NCBI RefSeq assembly: GCF_016086655.4 | Contig: NC_052140.2 | Coordinates: 5,146,001-5,210,000 of the forward strand | DNA: 64,000 bases | Source of the DNA: Lepeophtheirus salmonis | Taxonomy: Eukaryota > Arthropoda > Copepoda > Siphonostomatoida > Caligidae | Direction: 5' to 3' | Program-made: the position numbers and the translations under genes | Part shown: positions 10,680 through 22,520 of the stretch, in pieces | Position numbering within the stretch: position 1 is the first letter of the stretch | How the letters are laid out: the number at the start of each line of letters is the position of its first letter | The notes under the pieces: model-generated | Databases searched by the model: none | What the model was told of the DNA's origin: nothing | Seen by the model: the letters and a program-made list of their open reading frames with translations, nothing else

Positions 10680-12289
10680 TTAGCCTTAGGACTTTTTGCC
10701 TTATAAAGCCATTTTGATTTAAGTATATGTCACCTAAATACATACATAAATAAATAAAGATCATACGTCGTTAGTGTATATTTTTTGTTAAAAATGATGT
10801 TTCCTTTGAATTTTTTAATCAAAATATGTAAATATTATTTCTATCAAAAGCATCGAATCGTTGTTTTCTGCTAGAAAAATGATGGAATTATTCCACAAAA
10901 TTTCAATGCATATATTCTACCAAAATCTCATTTTGTTATTAGTTTGAACTAGAGGCAGAAGACTTAGTTACTTTTAGTTTATCTGCTTTCTAAAATTATT
11001 TAACGTAGACAGATTATTTGACAATTATTCGGGGTACACAGTATACCTCCAAAGTGCTAATTATCCGAATATTTCAATAAAGTCAAAATATCTCTCCTCC
11101 TAATCCTATAATATATTCTTCAAGCGAAGTTATTTCCTTATTATTTAAATGTTTCTATAATTGAAGTTCGACTTTCATCTGTCACTGTCTCCAATTTAGT
11201 GATAGAAAGAGAGAGTATGATGTGTAGGCAAATTTAAACAATATACACATTATTCTTTCACCAAACCTTGAAAACTTTCGACTCTCAAATTTTTTGGATA
11301 ATTAAACATTTCTAATCATGATATCAAATCATATCATATTTTGAATTAAATATACGAGTCAACAGCATGCATACAAATAATACATCAAGTAATATATTTT
11401 TATTAGTGTTTGACACGCAGATCAATAATCTCTAATTAGTTTATTAGAACCAAACTTAGTTTTTGATAATATTCTATTAAAAAATTGGTATAGGCGATTT
11501 GTTGATGAGTGAGAAGGTGTAAACAAGTAGTTTATAACTCAATGTGATGTTGTTATAAATATTTTTTGCTGTGTCTTCAATACAGATGTTGACTCACAAA
11601 AACGAGGTGGGGAATTGGACTCCAAGCTGTGCGACTAAACTAGGACATCAGTCCATATTTTGAAGACTTACAACTCGACTGCACATTGGAAGGTCAAGAG
11701 CTTTTTCATCTTTTCCAATGCGCTGGTTTTAAGCATTAAATATCATCACAAGCAATTTTTACTTATGTGCACACGTTACATGAATTAAGAGTTGATGAGT
11801 AAGGATGTGGAAGTTGTCTAAATCCTTGTGAATATAAATTAAATAGTAAAATTATATGTTGGGAACTTTGATAGACGACATATCTGCTAAAATTAATCAT
11901 TACTAAAACTTTGTGCTCCTTGTTTGCTAATTTATTTGAATTTTTAAAATAGAGAAATAGAGCTTCAAAAAGAATAGGAATAATCTTATTGTTTTTTTTT
12001 AATGATAAAAATTAGATATTGATATGTACTTAATACATTAATTTTTTTGTTACAGTTTTATTTTCTAATTATGATTATTTAATCATGTCTAAATTTCGTA
12101 CGTATATATACATATATAAATACGTTTGGAAATGCACCCCAGAAATACCTTATTTTCTCTACATAGTTCTTCAAACGTTTTAACTTTTGAAGTTTATCTA
12201 AAGCAACCTAAACATCAATTTAATTAACATCGATGTTGAAATTAATTATACTTAATAATTATAAAATTAAAAATTTGAATCTTCAATAG
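10680..12289. other. no gene seen
   Basis: AT-rich DNA with short TA and T runs. I see no coding, RNA or element signal until the piggyBac relic. Confidence 0.5.
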
Positions 12290-13730
12290 ATTATTTTGGT
12301 TTTGGAGAATGATCCTCTAGATGTGTCCACAAGTGTTAATGTAATTCCATTCGAAGATCCTTATGAGCAAACATATGAAAATAGGAATAACGAAGAAGCT
12401 AGTAAAAAAGATAACAATTTTCTTCAAAAAGGTTTGTTGAACTTCGGAACCGAGCTATGTATTCATCATCAAGATGATTTACACGAAAAAGGAGATCCAA
12501 TTTCGATGAAACTCAACCCATATTAGTAAAAATAGACAAATAGAACGAAAACTCCATCTTTCAACTGATAGTCGAAAGCTAAAACGAATTAAAAAAGTTA
12601 TGTGAAGACAGTCCCCGTCCAAAGTAAAATTCCACCATATAAAAATTCAAAATTTAATAAAAATAAAAATTCAATTTGATACCGATTATACTACAACTAC
12701 TTACGACTTCTTAAAATTATTGCTGTGTAGAAAAAAATATAATTGGAGACGAAAGGATATGCCTGCCGCTCAAACAATCCAACTTTTAGTAACAAGGTGA
12801 ATATATTTGTGTGGATGATCGATGGCCAAGTACATTTTGACCATTCCATACCATTTCCACCGTATTAAAAAATACGCCAAATCAAAGCCACCACTATTTG
12901 GGTCTAAAATTTAGGTTTTAACTTCATCTTCCGGCGAGCTTCTTCATTGCATTCCTTATGAACGAGCCAAGACACAATAAAATGGTTATGAATTGGGACA
13001 AAAGAGGAATGTTGTTTATCGAATTATTGAAAAAGAACAAATATCCAAAGGTTGTAACCTTTTTATTATTTTCGACCTCATGGACAACTTTCGAGAAAAA
13101 AGAATCCATGAAAATGAAAACAGAAGAAATGAAGTGCACTTTTAACGATAATGATAAAGTAATCATTGTTTGAAATGATGCGGGGACCAATTTATATTGC
13201 AAACAATTTTATTCAAAAAGATCCAATTGGAAAGTGCAATCAATAGTCCAGGGATCCCAAGAAAAAAATCTTGAAGTAAATCAACTTCATTTCTGCAAAA
13301 TTTACAACAGCACTATGGATATACATATAAGATTATATGTTTTCTAACTATGCAATAAGTTTACGAAGAAAAAAATAGTATTGGTTTGAAATGTGCAAAT
13401 GGTTCATGCATGGCTTCTTTTTAGAAATAGTAGTGTGATTTTAAATTCAAAGGAGAAACACAATATTTTAAAATTGATTTCACACGAGTATGTACAAAAT
13501 CCTAGGTAACTAATCGTGGTGAAAATATCCATGGCAATATTTTGCTAAACTGAAAGCATAAAACAAATATTTGGTTGTACTTTACGACAATGTAGGGCAT
13601 CTTAATTGTCAAAACAAATAAACGAAATCTTTGTGCATCTTGTTTGTCAAGATGCATACATAGATGCAAAAAATGTGACGTAGGTTTGTGTGCTAATTGT
13701 TTTGAAAAATACTATATTCAACACTTGTAA
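12290..13730 (+). mobile_element. piggyBac-type transposase pseudogene
   Basis: Plus-strand relic of a piggyBac (PGBD/DDE_Tnp_1_7) transposase, a cut-and-paste enzyme that inserts at TTAA. A 76-codon acidic N-terminal frame (12,296-12,526) fits the family's acidic leader. The catalytic core is broken but recognisable at 12,958-13,173: WDKRGMLFIELLKKNKYP then SWTTFEKKES (the DNFFTS.xLxxxL region). YNSTMDIHI follows at about 13,306, where the family has YNxxMGGVD, then a KKxYWFEMCKWFMHGFF-like stretch. It ends at 13,690-13,730 with the cysteine-rich zinc-binding tail CASCLSRC, CKKCDVGLCANCFE and YYIQHL plus a stop, matching the family's CxxC...CxxCxxxLCxxCF pattern. Several frameshifts and stops make it inactive. 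Terminal repeats and TTAA flanks were not identified. Confidence 0.75.
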
Positions 13731-14199
13731 ATAATTCATATCCGAAAATACTTTTTTATTATATTTATTTTAATAAAGTTGACTTGGAGAAAAATAATAC
13801 GAAAAATAGTCATCACCCAATTTATTATCATACCCTCTTTTGAATGTATATTTATAAATATTTTTGTAGGAGATCTTCCCATGCGTACATAATATGTTCG
13901 TTCCCACCAACGGACAAGTGGCACGTCTAATAAACAAAAATGATTCTTACCTAATTAATTAAAACCTGCAATAATAATAATTTTCATTGACTTTGGTTAT
14001 TAGTTCTTTAAAGGTGATCACTTTTTAGGGGAGAGTTCTTTCGAACCCTTTTTTTCAATTCAATGAAAAAACTTAGAATGATGAGGATCTACATACATCT
14101 TCTTTTTTGTAAGTTTAAACCTTATAAGATTATATTGTTTCTGTTCCTACACCAATATGTTCATTTGGGTAGAAAAACTAATGTGTTTTGGGGGTGCTA

Positions 14200-14262
14200 G
14201 AAGTTTATATTAAAGCCAAGGGGCGGTACAGCCGGAAAAAGTTTGAGACACCCTGGAATAAA
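14200..14262. mobile_element. possible hAT-type right end
   Basis: The text GGGGCGGTACAGCCGG then GTTTGAGACACCCTG is hAT-terminus-like. No left partner or target duplication was found. It lies just before the R1 cluster. Confidence 0.25.
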
Positions 14263-14269
14263 GTAATAA

Positions 14270-14650
14270 CTAGTGTTTGAGCTCATAAAAACGCTGAGTA
14301 ACACTGATGATTTGTACAGGACAACTTCTTGAACTTAGACTAGAATTGAGGATCAGCATCGGAGTACTCCTACATAGGTATATAACACTATTCATCATTG
14401 CTATTGAAAGAGTAGTATAGGTGTTTATTTCTTTTCTCCCATAGGAGCTTGTAGCTAATCTAATTAAACTTAATGACAGCCAAACTTCTCTCCTCCAAAT
14501 TATTTTTCAAATTGTCAAGTTGAGTATTTTTTTTTTTTTTTTTTTTTTTTTGATCATTCTCAAAATACTATCAATTACCATCACTCTATGTAGTTCTGGT
14601 CTTTGTGTAAGGCGTATCCATCTACAACAGATTTTTGCTATACTGGATAA
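14270..14650 (+). repeat. dispersed repeat R1, copy 1 of a cluster
   Basis: R1 blocks in order: GCTCATAAAAACGCTGAGTAA, GGATCAGCATCGGAGTA, GCTTGTAGCTAATCTAATTAA, TTCAAATTGTCAAGTTGAG, then GGCGTATCCATCTACAACAG. It contains a long T run near 14,527-14,551. No coding frame, poly-A tail or terminal repeat could be assigned. R1 recurs at least ten times in the window. Confidence 0.6.
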
Positions 14651-14809
14651 ATATTTTTTATCCCTTGCTATTTTTTCCCTATAAAAGTCATCATATAAAG
14701 CAGATTAAAAATGGAATGCATCAGTTTGCTTGCTACATACTAAATTAATAAAGACATGTTATACTTGTTCCAAGACAGTAGCATATTTAGTGATGAAAAT
14801 CGGTTATAT

Positions 14810-15285
14810 TTTTTAGCTCTACCTTTTTTTTTAAATTGATCGTCTAAGCTCCTGTCATTATTAGTCAACCCTAGAGTTGTGAACTTGATTTTCTGCTACA
14901 TTCAAAACCTAATTGAAAATTTTGTATGTGCTCATAAAAGATGGAGAGTAATCCTGAGGACTTCATGGGGGAGTTGTTATTCTAAATATCGGATGTAGAC
15001 AGAGTAGAATGGAGGATCGATGTCGGAGTAATTCTTGTCATTGTTTTGTTTTGTTTCCTTCTCCCCTTCCTCCCTCGTCACCGTTGCTTGTAGCTCATCT
15101 AATAAAATACCATTCCAGATAAGGTACTCTTTTCGAAATCATTTTTAAAATTGTCAAGGTTACCATGTTGATTTTCGGTTTCATTTATTTCAACATGCTC
15201 AAAATACTACTGATAAGCATTACAGTATATATTTATGCCCTTTGTTTAAGACGGATCCATCTACAACAGATTTTCGCTAAAGTTT
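14810..15285 (+). repeat. dispersed repeat R1, copy 2 (near full length)
   Basis: The longest copy. Blocks in order: CTGTCATTATTAGTCAACC, GCTCATAAAAGATGGAGAGT, GAGGATCGATGTCGGAGTAA, TTGCTTGTAGCTCATCTAAT, AAATTGTCAAGGTTACCATG, CATGCTCAAAATACTACTG and GATCCATCTACAACAG. It shares this order with copies at 19.2, 41.0 and 50.0 kb and, reversed, at 7.9, 26.3 and 56.3 kb. It runs directly into copy 3. Confidence 0.65.
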
Positions 15286-15329
15286 ATTTTTGATCTCTCC
15301 CGTTCTTTTGAATTTGATAGTCTGAAGAG

Positions 15330-16255
15330 TGAATACTCATGCTGCTGTCATTATTATTTATCCTTTTCTACTACATTCAATTGTATTCAAAACCAGTTGA
15401 ACATTCAGCTGTGCTTCACAAAAGAGGTAGAGTAACCTTGAGGATGTATTGCGGAGTTATTGTTGTAAATCCTGGTTGGATTCAGTGTAGAATTGGGGAT
15501 CGACCTTAGAGTTATTCTAACCAACCCCGAGCCAATGTATATATCTAGTTGGATATACCGACGGATCAAGAATAAATGGTTAGGCAGGTGCTGGATGGGC
15601 ACAACATGACACATTCATTGGGGAATGCTCATTAAGACTTAATGATACAAACCCAAAAGTTGAAGCTATTAGAAATATAGGAAGTAATCTGTCATTTGAC
15701 AAAAGGAATGACAAGGGGATTTTAATATTAGCTGATATGTTAAGAAAATAAATTTCTTGTTGTAAAAATGCCCTCAAGAATTCCAAGAGCAAAATCACAG
15801 TTGAATGGATTAAGAGTCATAAGAATGGCATAGGGAACGAGTTTGCTAATGATTTGGCTCCTGAGGGTACAAAAGGGGGTACACCAGTGTCTGTGTCTTT
15901 GAATGAGTGGCGAACTATCATGCAATAGTTGGATAGTTGCCCCCCAATCTAAGCAGTTAATAGTCGAGCCGTACATTAGAACAAACGTTTACAAATACTA
16001 GAGGCATCAAATGTCAAGTCTAATGGCTATGGTTAGTGTCCACATACACCTAAAATCATCTTTTTGAAATGGGTAAAAACCTGAGCCCAATCTGTCGCCT
16101 CTGTGAAGAAGATGAGGAAACGCCATTTCAGCTCATCCTAAGATGATCTCCTCCAAAACATCTTCAAGTGTCAGAGTGACAATATTGATTTTCATTTTGT
16201 TTTTTAGTAACATACCCAAAATACACACGATTAGCATCACTACCATTGAGTGCGA
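15330..16255 (+). repeat. dispersed repeat R1, copy 3, interrupted
   Basis: The 5' blocks at 15,330-15,530 (CTGCTGTCATTATTATTTA, AGAGTAACCTTGAGGATG, GGGGATCGACCTTAGAGT) and the 3' blocks at 16,150-16,250 (TCTCCTCCAAAACATCTT, CATACCCAAAATACACACG, TTAGCATCACTAC) are separated by a non-LTR retrotransposon fragment. The intervening R1 segment with the TAGCTGATCTAAT block is absent, so the join replaced part of R1 rather than being a simple insertion. Confidence 0.6.
15535..16150 (+). mobile_element. non-LTR retrotransposon 3' fragment: RNase H and C-terminal Cys motif
   Basis: The plus frame from about 15,545 reads LVGYTDGSRINGxAGAGW, the opening strand of a type I RNase H domain with its first catalytic Asp. 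It continues to IGECSLRL and on to EAIRNI, which covers the position of the second acidic residue. After a stop near 15,750 come ITVEWIKSHKNGIGNEFAN and DLA.EGTKGG, matching the RNase H C-terminus (V..V.SH.G..GNE.AD.LA..G). At about 16,070-16,140 LSPICRLCEEDEETPFQLI matches the C..C..E.ET..H zinc-binding motif near the end of I/Jockey/R1-type polymerases. Several stops; inactive. No reverse transcriptase part is present, as expected for a 5'-truncated or captured fragment. Confidence 0.75.
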
Positions 16256-16740
16256 GCAAACTACTAACTAATAAAACAAAGGCATTGTATTGAAGAATAA
16301 GAAGTATTCTTCACATACTGAATACAAATATATATATCAACTATCTTTAAGTATGTATGTATAATGAAGCGAGTAACATTTTGAACGAGAAAAATATATT
16401 CTGAGGGACGTTCACAAAAAGAGCTGGGGGGGAGTAAAAAAAAGTTGGAGAAGGAATGGTGTAGAAATTTACTTTTTTAAACATTTGCTTTATATTACAT
16501 TTTCTATTTTAGTTCGCTTCTGTGTGCCAGAGAGAACGAAAGCAGAGAAGCAAGAGAGAGAGATTAAGAAAGTAAAAGGAATCTTATCATACTTATTACT
16601 ACCATTTTACAAAAAAAAAAAAAAGAATAAGGATTTCGTCAAGGTAGGTACACCTAAAATTTTTAGACAAATTACTAAAGCCATCAAAATACCAACTGGG
16701 TATTTGGACACACTTTTTAAGTTGGATATACTTATCCTTA

Positions 16741-17172
16741 GGGGGCATTCATAGACTACATGGTTTTTTGGTTTTTTTTCATATAATCTGTACCCTCACC
16801 CCTGCCAAATGTGAACTTACTTTAGAAAAAAAACACAAAAATATAAATTTTTGCTAGAATTTATTTTCTTTATCATACAACGTAACCATGTGTTTTACTT
16901 TGTCCCATGGATCAATTTGGTTTTTTTTAAATAATACAATCCCCTAGAAAGCCCTTTTGGTGGACTTATTGAGATAATTTCATCATATATATTTCCCAAA
17001 AACGGCCATTCTTTTTTTCAGCAAGTCGATTATTTTTCTATTTTTTTTCTAATTTTAGTCTCCTATTAACAATCACGTTATTTATGCCTCCTTGCCATAT
17101 TAATCAGATCCAAATGTTATTATGCCTTACGGTCCTCCTCCATAAATAGCCATGTAGTTTGTGAATACACCC
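16741..17172. mobile_element. PIF/Harbinger-like MITE
   Basis: A 432-base element bounded by terminal inverted repeats. The left end is GGGGGCATTCATAGACTACA (then TGG) and the right end, reverse-complemented, GGGTGTATTCACAAACTACA (then TGG), which agree at 19 of 23 positions. Both sides are flanked by TTA (16,738-16,740 and 17,173-17,175). Three-base TTA/TWA duplications with G-rich termini are typical of PIF/Harbinger. No transposase is encoded, so it would depend on an autonomous relative. Confidence 0.65.
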
Positions 17173-17175
17173 TTA

Positions 17176-18625
17176 TTGACCCTAGCCAGTCATGTTTTTG
17201 TGACGGTGTTTGTATTAGGATATTTCTTTCAAGATCCCTTTTGTGGGATGTATTGCAATTTTATAACTACAAAAAGTATTTCATTTAATTATTTTGGTTA
17301 TGCACGAGCTATGTGTTTAAAAATCAGTCAACGACAACTTCTAACGAAAATTAGATCGTTCATCCATTAAGTCACCCTTTAGCATAATTAACAAAGGAAA
17401 TTCTGTGATAGGTATGAAAAAGTTGCAATAGTCATGGGGGAAATGACAGGGTGGCGTCTGTTGTATGATAGAAAGTGACATCTCGTTTTCTCGTAATATC
17501 CTGGAAAATCCAGCATTTATTTATTTCATAATATCTACTTCATTTATTTTGTAAACAATTTATAAAATTAAACGTTAAATACATATTCAGATATGGTGAT
17601 AGCGTAGTAGACTTTTAGCCTTTAAATTTAGCTAAAGTACTTTTTTATAGGTTTCAATTAATTTACAGAATACAAAACGACGACCCATGCACTAACAGTG
17701 ATAATGATAAAAAAAAAAGAACATAATAAGACTACCTTAAAATGGATAATTTCTTCTCAAAATATAAAAAATAAATCCTATAATCTCACAATATTTCCTG
17801 GGATACCATAATTTAAAAATTGGTTTCCCAGGATCCCGCTCATAGGCAATCTCTAAATGAAATAAAAAATCCCTGTTTGTACCTCTTGATATTATATGGC
17901 ATATAGGTTTTTTATTTCTTCGTTTTAGTGTTGTCACAGTATAAATATTTTAGTAAAGGGTTCCGTGACCTAAATAGTTATAAATATTTTTTTTGGTTCA
18001 AAATATTAAACGAAAATTCCGGTAAGAGTAATCTACATCCATTGACAACGACGTCAACAGGTTTTTTGTTTGGGTTGTAGTTGAATGAGGGACTTTTTTA
18101 TAAGGACTTTATTTTGAGTGAGGGAAACTTCCGAATTTGGAGGGTTTACTTTCGGTCGGTGAAAGTTTATAACCATAGTCTATGAGTAAATACTAGATCC
18201 AATATTAGTATAGTATGATACCGCTTTAACCGTGTCAGTACTCTGGTTCCATTGCAGTACCGATACACCAAGTAGCCCTACCTAAGAATAATATTATATT
18301 TTACAAACACAAGTTTAAATCCCTAAATTAATTAAAGTCATATTTAAACAGAATAGAGGCTAACAATTTCAAACTTTTATGCCAATTAGCCTTAAACCCT
18401 TTTTAGAGTGTTACCTCTTCAATAAGTAACTATTAGTAAATAACAGGACACAAAACAAAGGCAATTCATTTGTTCTTTCAAAAGGAATCCGTTAATACAT
18501 AAATATGTATGTAATCGACTTTAGTATAAATTAGGGGTATTAGTCGTCGAAGAGCAGACACACTTTACTGTGTTTATTTAGTAGCATATCTTGGAAGAAT
18601 TCTGATATACAACAGTATGAGAACT
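17176..18625. other. no gene seen
   Basis: AT-rich DNA with small open frames of no recognisable content. A short self-similar stretch at 17,440-17,530 and 17,780-17,850 (ATATCCTGGAAAATCC versus ATTTCCTGGGATACC) is too weak to call. Confidence 0.4.
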
Positions 18626-18629
18626 CTTC

Positions 18630-18996
18630 ACCTTCGATTAAAACAGTTTATAAGTGGTTTCAAAATTTTTGGAATAGCCATATGGGCACAATTGATGTTC
18701 GGGATACCCTTTTGTGGTTACTACAACAGAAATAATCGATAAAATCCATGATATGGTGATGGATGGCAGAAGAGTGAAGGTGTGTGAGATTGGTTGTGCC
18801 GTGGGAATCTCGATTTGAAGCCCTATTTCCATTGGTGCATTGTCATGAAGGAAAATTTATTTTTTCGTAAGCCTATTGTGGGCGTTTTTCTTGCAGCTCG
18901 GTTTTCAAGCAGTCCATTAACGATGAATAATATGCCCCTGTAATAGTTTTACCCTTTTCCAGATAGTTCATGAGGATTATTCTTTGCGAATCCAAA
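18630..18996. mobile_element. inverted chimera of two mariner transposase fragments
   Basis: Plus strand 18,630-18,816 encodes the N-terminal DNA-binding part: SIKTVYKWFQNFWNSHMGT, then IIDKIHDMVMDGRRVKVCEI and GCAVGIS, matching the mariner linker and second helix-turn-helix. Immediately after it, on the minus strand (18,996 to 18,820), comes the catalytic middle: IILMNYLEKGKTITGAYYSS, LMDCLKTELQEKRPQ and IFLHDNAPME, the HDNAP motif holding the second catalytic Asp. The two halves of one transposase type are joined head to head, with the segment between them (including the first catalytic Asp) lost. In-frame stops are present. Inactive. Confidence 0.7.
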
Positions 18997-19214
18997 AAAA
19001 ACATTTTTTAAATTTTATGAAGAGTACTTCCTATTTTGTATTTATTTTTTAATTTGAGTTGAACTAAATATTGGCAATATTTTTTAGAGTCTCTCTGTAT
19101 GTTAACTCACTTTTTCTTCTTTATATTGAATTGATATATATATATATATAGTGACATAAATCATCAGTATTTTTTTATTTTTTGAATTGGTAATCTAAAA
19201 ATAAATTTTCTTTG

Positions 19215-19580
19215 CCTTTACTGTCGTCATTATTATTTAACTTCTGAGTAGTAAACTTCATTTTCTAATATATTGAACTATATTCAAAACCTGATTGAAT
19301 ATTCGTCTGTGAAAGTAAAGGCGGGAGAGTAACCTTGAGAATTTGTTGTGGAATTATAGTTATTAGTCTTTATTGGACTCAGAGTTGAATTGAAGATCGA
19401 ACTTGGAGTAATTCTTGCCAATGGTCATGTATATTTATTTTCCTGTTCGTCCCTTCTCACAGCTGATCCAATGAAACGTCGTGACGTATAAGCTGCTCTC
19501 CTCCTTGTCAGTATTATTATGCTGATTTTTGGTGTTTTTTTAACATGCCCAAAATACACCAGATTTTCATTACTAAACAT
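19215..19580 (+). repeat. dispersed repeat R1, forward copy
   Basis: Has CGTCATTATTATTTAACTTC, GAGAGTAACCTTGAGAAT, AAGATCGAACTTGGAGTAA, CAGCTGATCCAATGAAACG, AGCTGCTCTCCTCC, and CATGCCCAAAATACACCAG. Its end abuts a reversed fragment of the 33.7 kb satellite (19,585-19,620). Confidence 0.65.
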
Positions 19581-19584
19581 ATTT

Positions 19585-19620
19585 ATATCAGGGACCCCTA
19601 TATACTGTACATCCTATATA
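19585..19620 (-). repeat. satellite-like fragment, reverse
   Basis: Reverse complement contains ACAGTATATAGGGGTCCCTG, matching the ACTGTATATAGTGATCCCTG block of the tandem array at 33,720-34,040 and a third occurrence at 63,558. Confidence 0.45.
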
Positions 19621-20020
19621 TACACACTGGATGTTACATGCTAAAAGACTGTCACATTTACATTAACTGCATTGTTATGTTAACGTACATTCATTAAACT
19701 TTGCTTATTAGTATTACAAAATATAGACACAGGTGCTTGACATAGACATATGTACTTATAGTAAATATTATATTATTTTTAGTGTTCAATTAGTTAGTCA
19801 TAAAAAAATTAATAATTTTTTTTTTTTCTAAACCTAAATTTATTCACCCAAACTACACATTATAAATAAAAGCAATTCCTAAATCATCCGACAATACTTC
19901 AACAAATAAAAATGTTGATAGGATCAATACGGAAAAAATAAATATATATATATATCAAATTTTGACACTCTTACGACTATATTTAACCAGTATCCCGTTT
20001 TCATGAAAACTGTCCATCAT

Positions 20021-20450
20021 TTATATTGATATTAAAACCATCTTCTCCATCATTTTTATTAGTGCGTTTGCGTACATTACTGACTGTATTTTTGATATCA
20101 AGGCTGCTATTTTGAACTTTTCCGGATTGATTGATGCCTTTGACAATAGCCAATCACCCTTCGTAATTCTGCAGTTCCATTTTTTCTGTACTATCTTCTC
20201 CACTCTATTAATAAATGGCTGCTAGGATGTACATATGACGAAAATGTGTTGTAGATTTTCAATAACCACTGCACAGAAAGTGCAGTATTTATTCCCCAAT
20301 GCTGATTTATTAGTGTAGTATGAGGATGTAGTCATTTCATATGGGAACCTATTTTTGTTCATTGGAAATAAAATTGTTCCCGAATACTGTTTTGGGAAGC
20401 TCGTCCCTACCCAGGGGGAAGTAGGGTTCTTTCCCACGAGTCCGACATAA
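20021..20450 (-). mobile_element. non-LTR retrotransposon 3' end (zf-RVT-like)
   Basis: On the minus strand one frame runs from about 20,437 to 20,021 with a single stop near 20,220. It reads YYTNKSALGNKYCTFC, then ENLQHIFVICTS, then VEKIVQKKWN and WLLSKASI. The C..C..(V)xENLQHxFxxC pattern is the cysteine/histidine motif found after the reverse transcriptase of many non-LTR elements, followed by the usual W-containing helix. Upstream RT is not recognised in the window. Inactive fragment. Confidence 0.6.
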
Positions 20451-22429
20451 GATTCCAGAAGTATATATTATTTACTTTTTCATTTATTTTTGCTGAATAG
20501 GCTCCTTTAAATTTGCATGAACATAATCATTCAACATCTTTAAATAAATATAACACGCAAATATTTGACTTATATAACGCTCTAATTTAAAAATATTTTT
20601 CAAGGAGTTATGTAGTTTATTTTTTCAAAGGAAAAACTTCTTATAAATTTTATCTGAATGCCTTTAAAAAATGTTATTTATAATTTTTTTTAAATCCTGA
20701 TAATGGATGAATATAGACGCTTACAGTGTTGGATTTCGATTTGAAATTCTTAGATCGGTCTCAGACCGTAGTAATTTGTGTAGGATAAAACTAACTCGGT
20801 CAAAGTTTGGTCTGAACAAATCTTCTAGGATAATTCGGTATTCATTAAAAAAATCAGTCTTGAACGGAACCAAAAAATGTTTTCTTTAGATTTATGTTTC
20901 AAACATATGAGGAAAAATTAGATAATCAATTGGCAGCACATACCATTTCAGATTTTGCCAATATCAAAGAATAAATCCGCTCTATACATCGTAATAGCTA
21001 TAATAAAAATAACTCCAATATTTATCCAATAGATGGCTTACTAACGAATATAGAGTTGTGTGATAGGTGAATGCTAGATGGCGTTAGAAAGATAATATTA
21101 AACAAAAAAACTTTTTATATAGTTTTGTGATTGCTTGACTCAGTATGGGTTTCAAAGATGTACGCCAGCAAAGAGAAAATATGCCATATTTTACTTTTAT
21201 TCTTCAATAATGGCGAAGAAATAGTGTTTATGGATTACAGCTATTCATGCTGTATTTTAATAGAGTCCATTCAGTTCCTTTAATTTTGATGGCAAGGATA
21301 TAATAACAATCGTCTAAAATGCAAACAAAATAATGGTAATCATGGAGTCCAACCTTCATGTATGAATTGTTTTGATTGGCAAGGAGATGCAACATTTATA
21401 TAAAAAAAAATCCATTAAAAATACAGGATTACTTTTTACTACATCTAATTTATGGATTACCCATAAATTAGACATGGACTCATTTTCCAATCTGCTGTTT
21501 TCTGAATGTTCTGTCAAAAAAGGGTTTGCTTCGTTTGCTAACTGATCTTAAGGGTACAATATACTAAATATTCATTAGTAGATTTTATTCGGCTCTGAAA
21601 TCTGACGGATCATTTTGGGATTCTATTAATTTAAAAACATGTTGCTCATTCATCTTGTTTAGTAGTGTAAGCCAGAAAACCGTTTAAGAGTATAAGCGAT
21701 TATAATAGAAGATAAACTTACTATTCCTTTATAATATATCTAGAATGTATTACTTAATGTTATGCCCAGAGAGGCGTTTAAGAAGTGTATAAGTCATAAC
21801 AGATGCAATCATTCCTTAATTAAAGTATGAACATTGAGTACTCTTTGTCTAAAACATTCCTGGCTACAAAAAAAATGAACCACAAGTTATTTTCTAAATA
21901 TCGAATTTTTTAAGAATTTTTTTCAATTCTTACAAGATATATTTGACACAATATAGGTTTTTGATTTTCAATCATCAGCCCCCATCTGCCCAATGTCTAA
22001 ATTTTAATACAAAAAAAAAAATAACATATCGTGGCTTTTCTTTCTTTCTTAAAAATTTGTATAATAAGTATAATAATAAATGTCATCTGGAATCAATTAG
22101 ACATGACATTAATTGAATTATAAATAAATATTTTTATGCCACAACATTTTTAGATTCCTTCGTCATACCAAAGATAAGAAGATATCTTGTATGATATTAC
22201 TACTATTTTCAGTATTTATACTGTAAGTATTGATAAAATACCTCGCGAGATGGAAATTCTAGTTATATTAAGTACATGAGAGACGTTTATCTAACTATTT
22301 TATTCTTCTTTGTAAATAAAACTTCCTCTATAATATAAAATATGGTTATAAGAGGGAAACGAATTTGAATAAAATTAAATATATGTTATTATTGATAGTG
22401 AGCCAAAATAAATTTTGAATCTGTAACTT
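20451..22429. other. no gene seen; small inverted repeat and weak duplication
   Basis: AT-rich. Holds an 11-base perfect inverted repeat at 21,445-21,471 and an imperfect duplication (21,665-21,735 and 21,765-21,835 share CGTTTAAGA-GTATAAG-like text). No coding motif recognised. Confidence 0.45.
21445..21471. repeat. 11-bp inverted repeat, 5-base spacer
   Basis: CTAATTTATGG at 21,445-21,455 and CCATAAATTAG at 21,461-21,471 are exact reverse complements. It could form a small hairpin or be a protein-binding palindrome. No neighbouring gene gives it a role. Confidence 0.7.
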
Positions 22430-22520
22430 AATCCAACTATGAGTTCTGAGGCCTTTAGGATAAATGAATTAGCATTTTGATGAATATTTGATAAAACAAA
22501 AATTTTAAATTTTTCAAAGT
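22430..22520. repeat. AT-rich dispersed repeat (two copies)
   Basis: Shares CTGTAACTTAATCCAACT then GAGTTCTGAGGC with 52,076-52,110 (CTGTAAGTTAATCTAACT then AAGTTCTGCGGC). The sequence after it is diverged. Type unknown. Confidence 0.4.
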
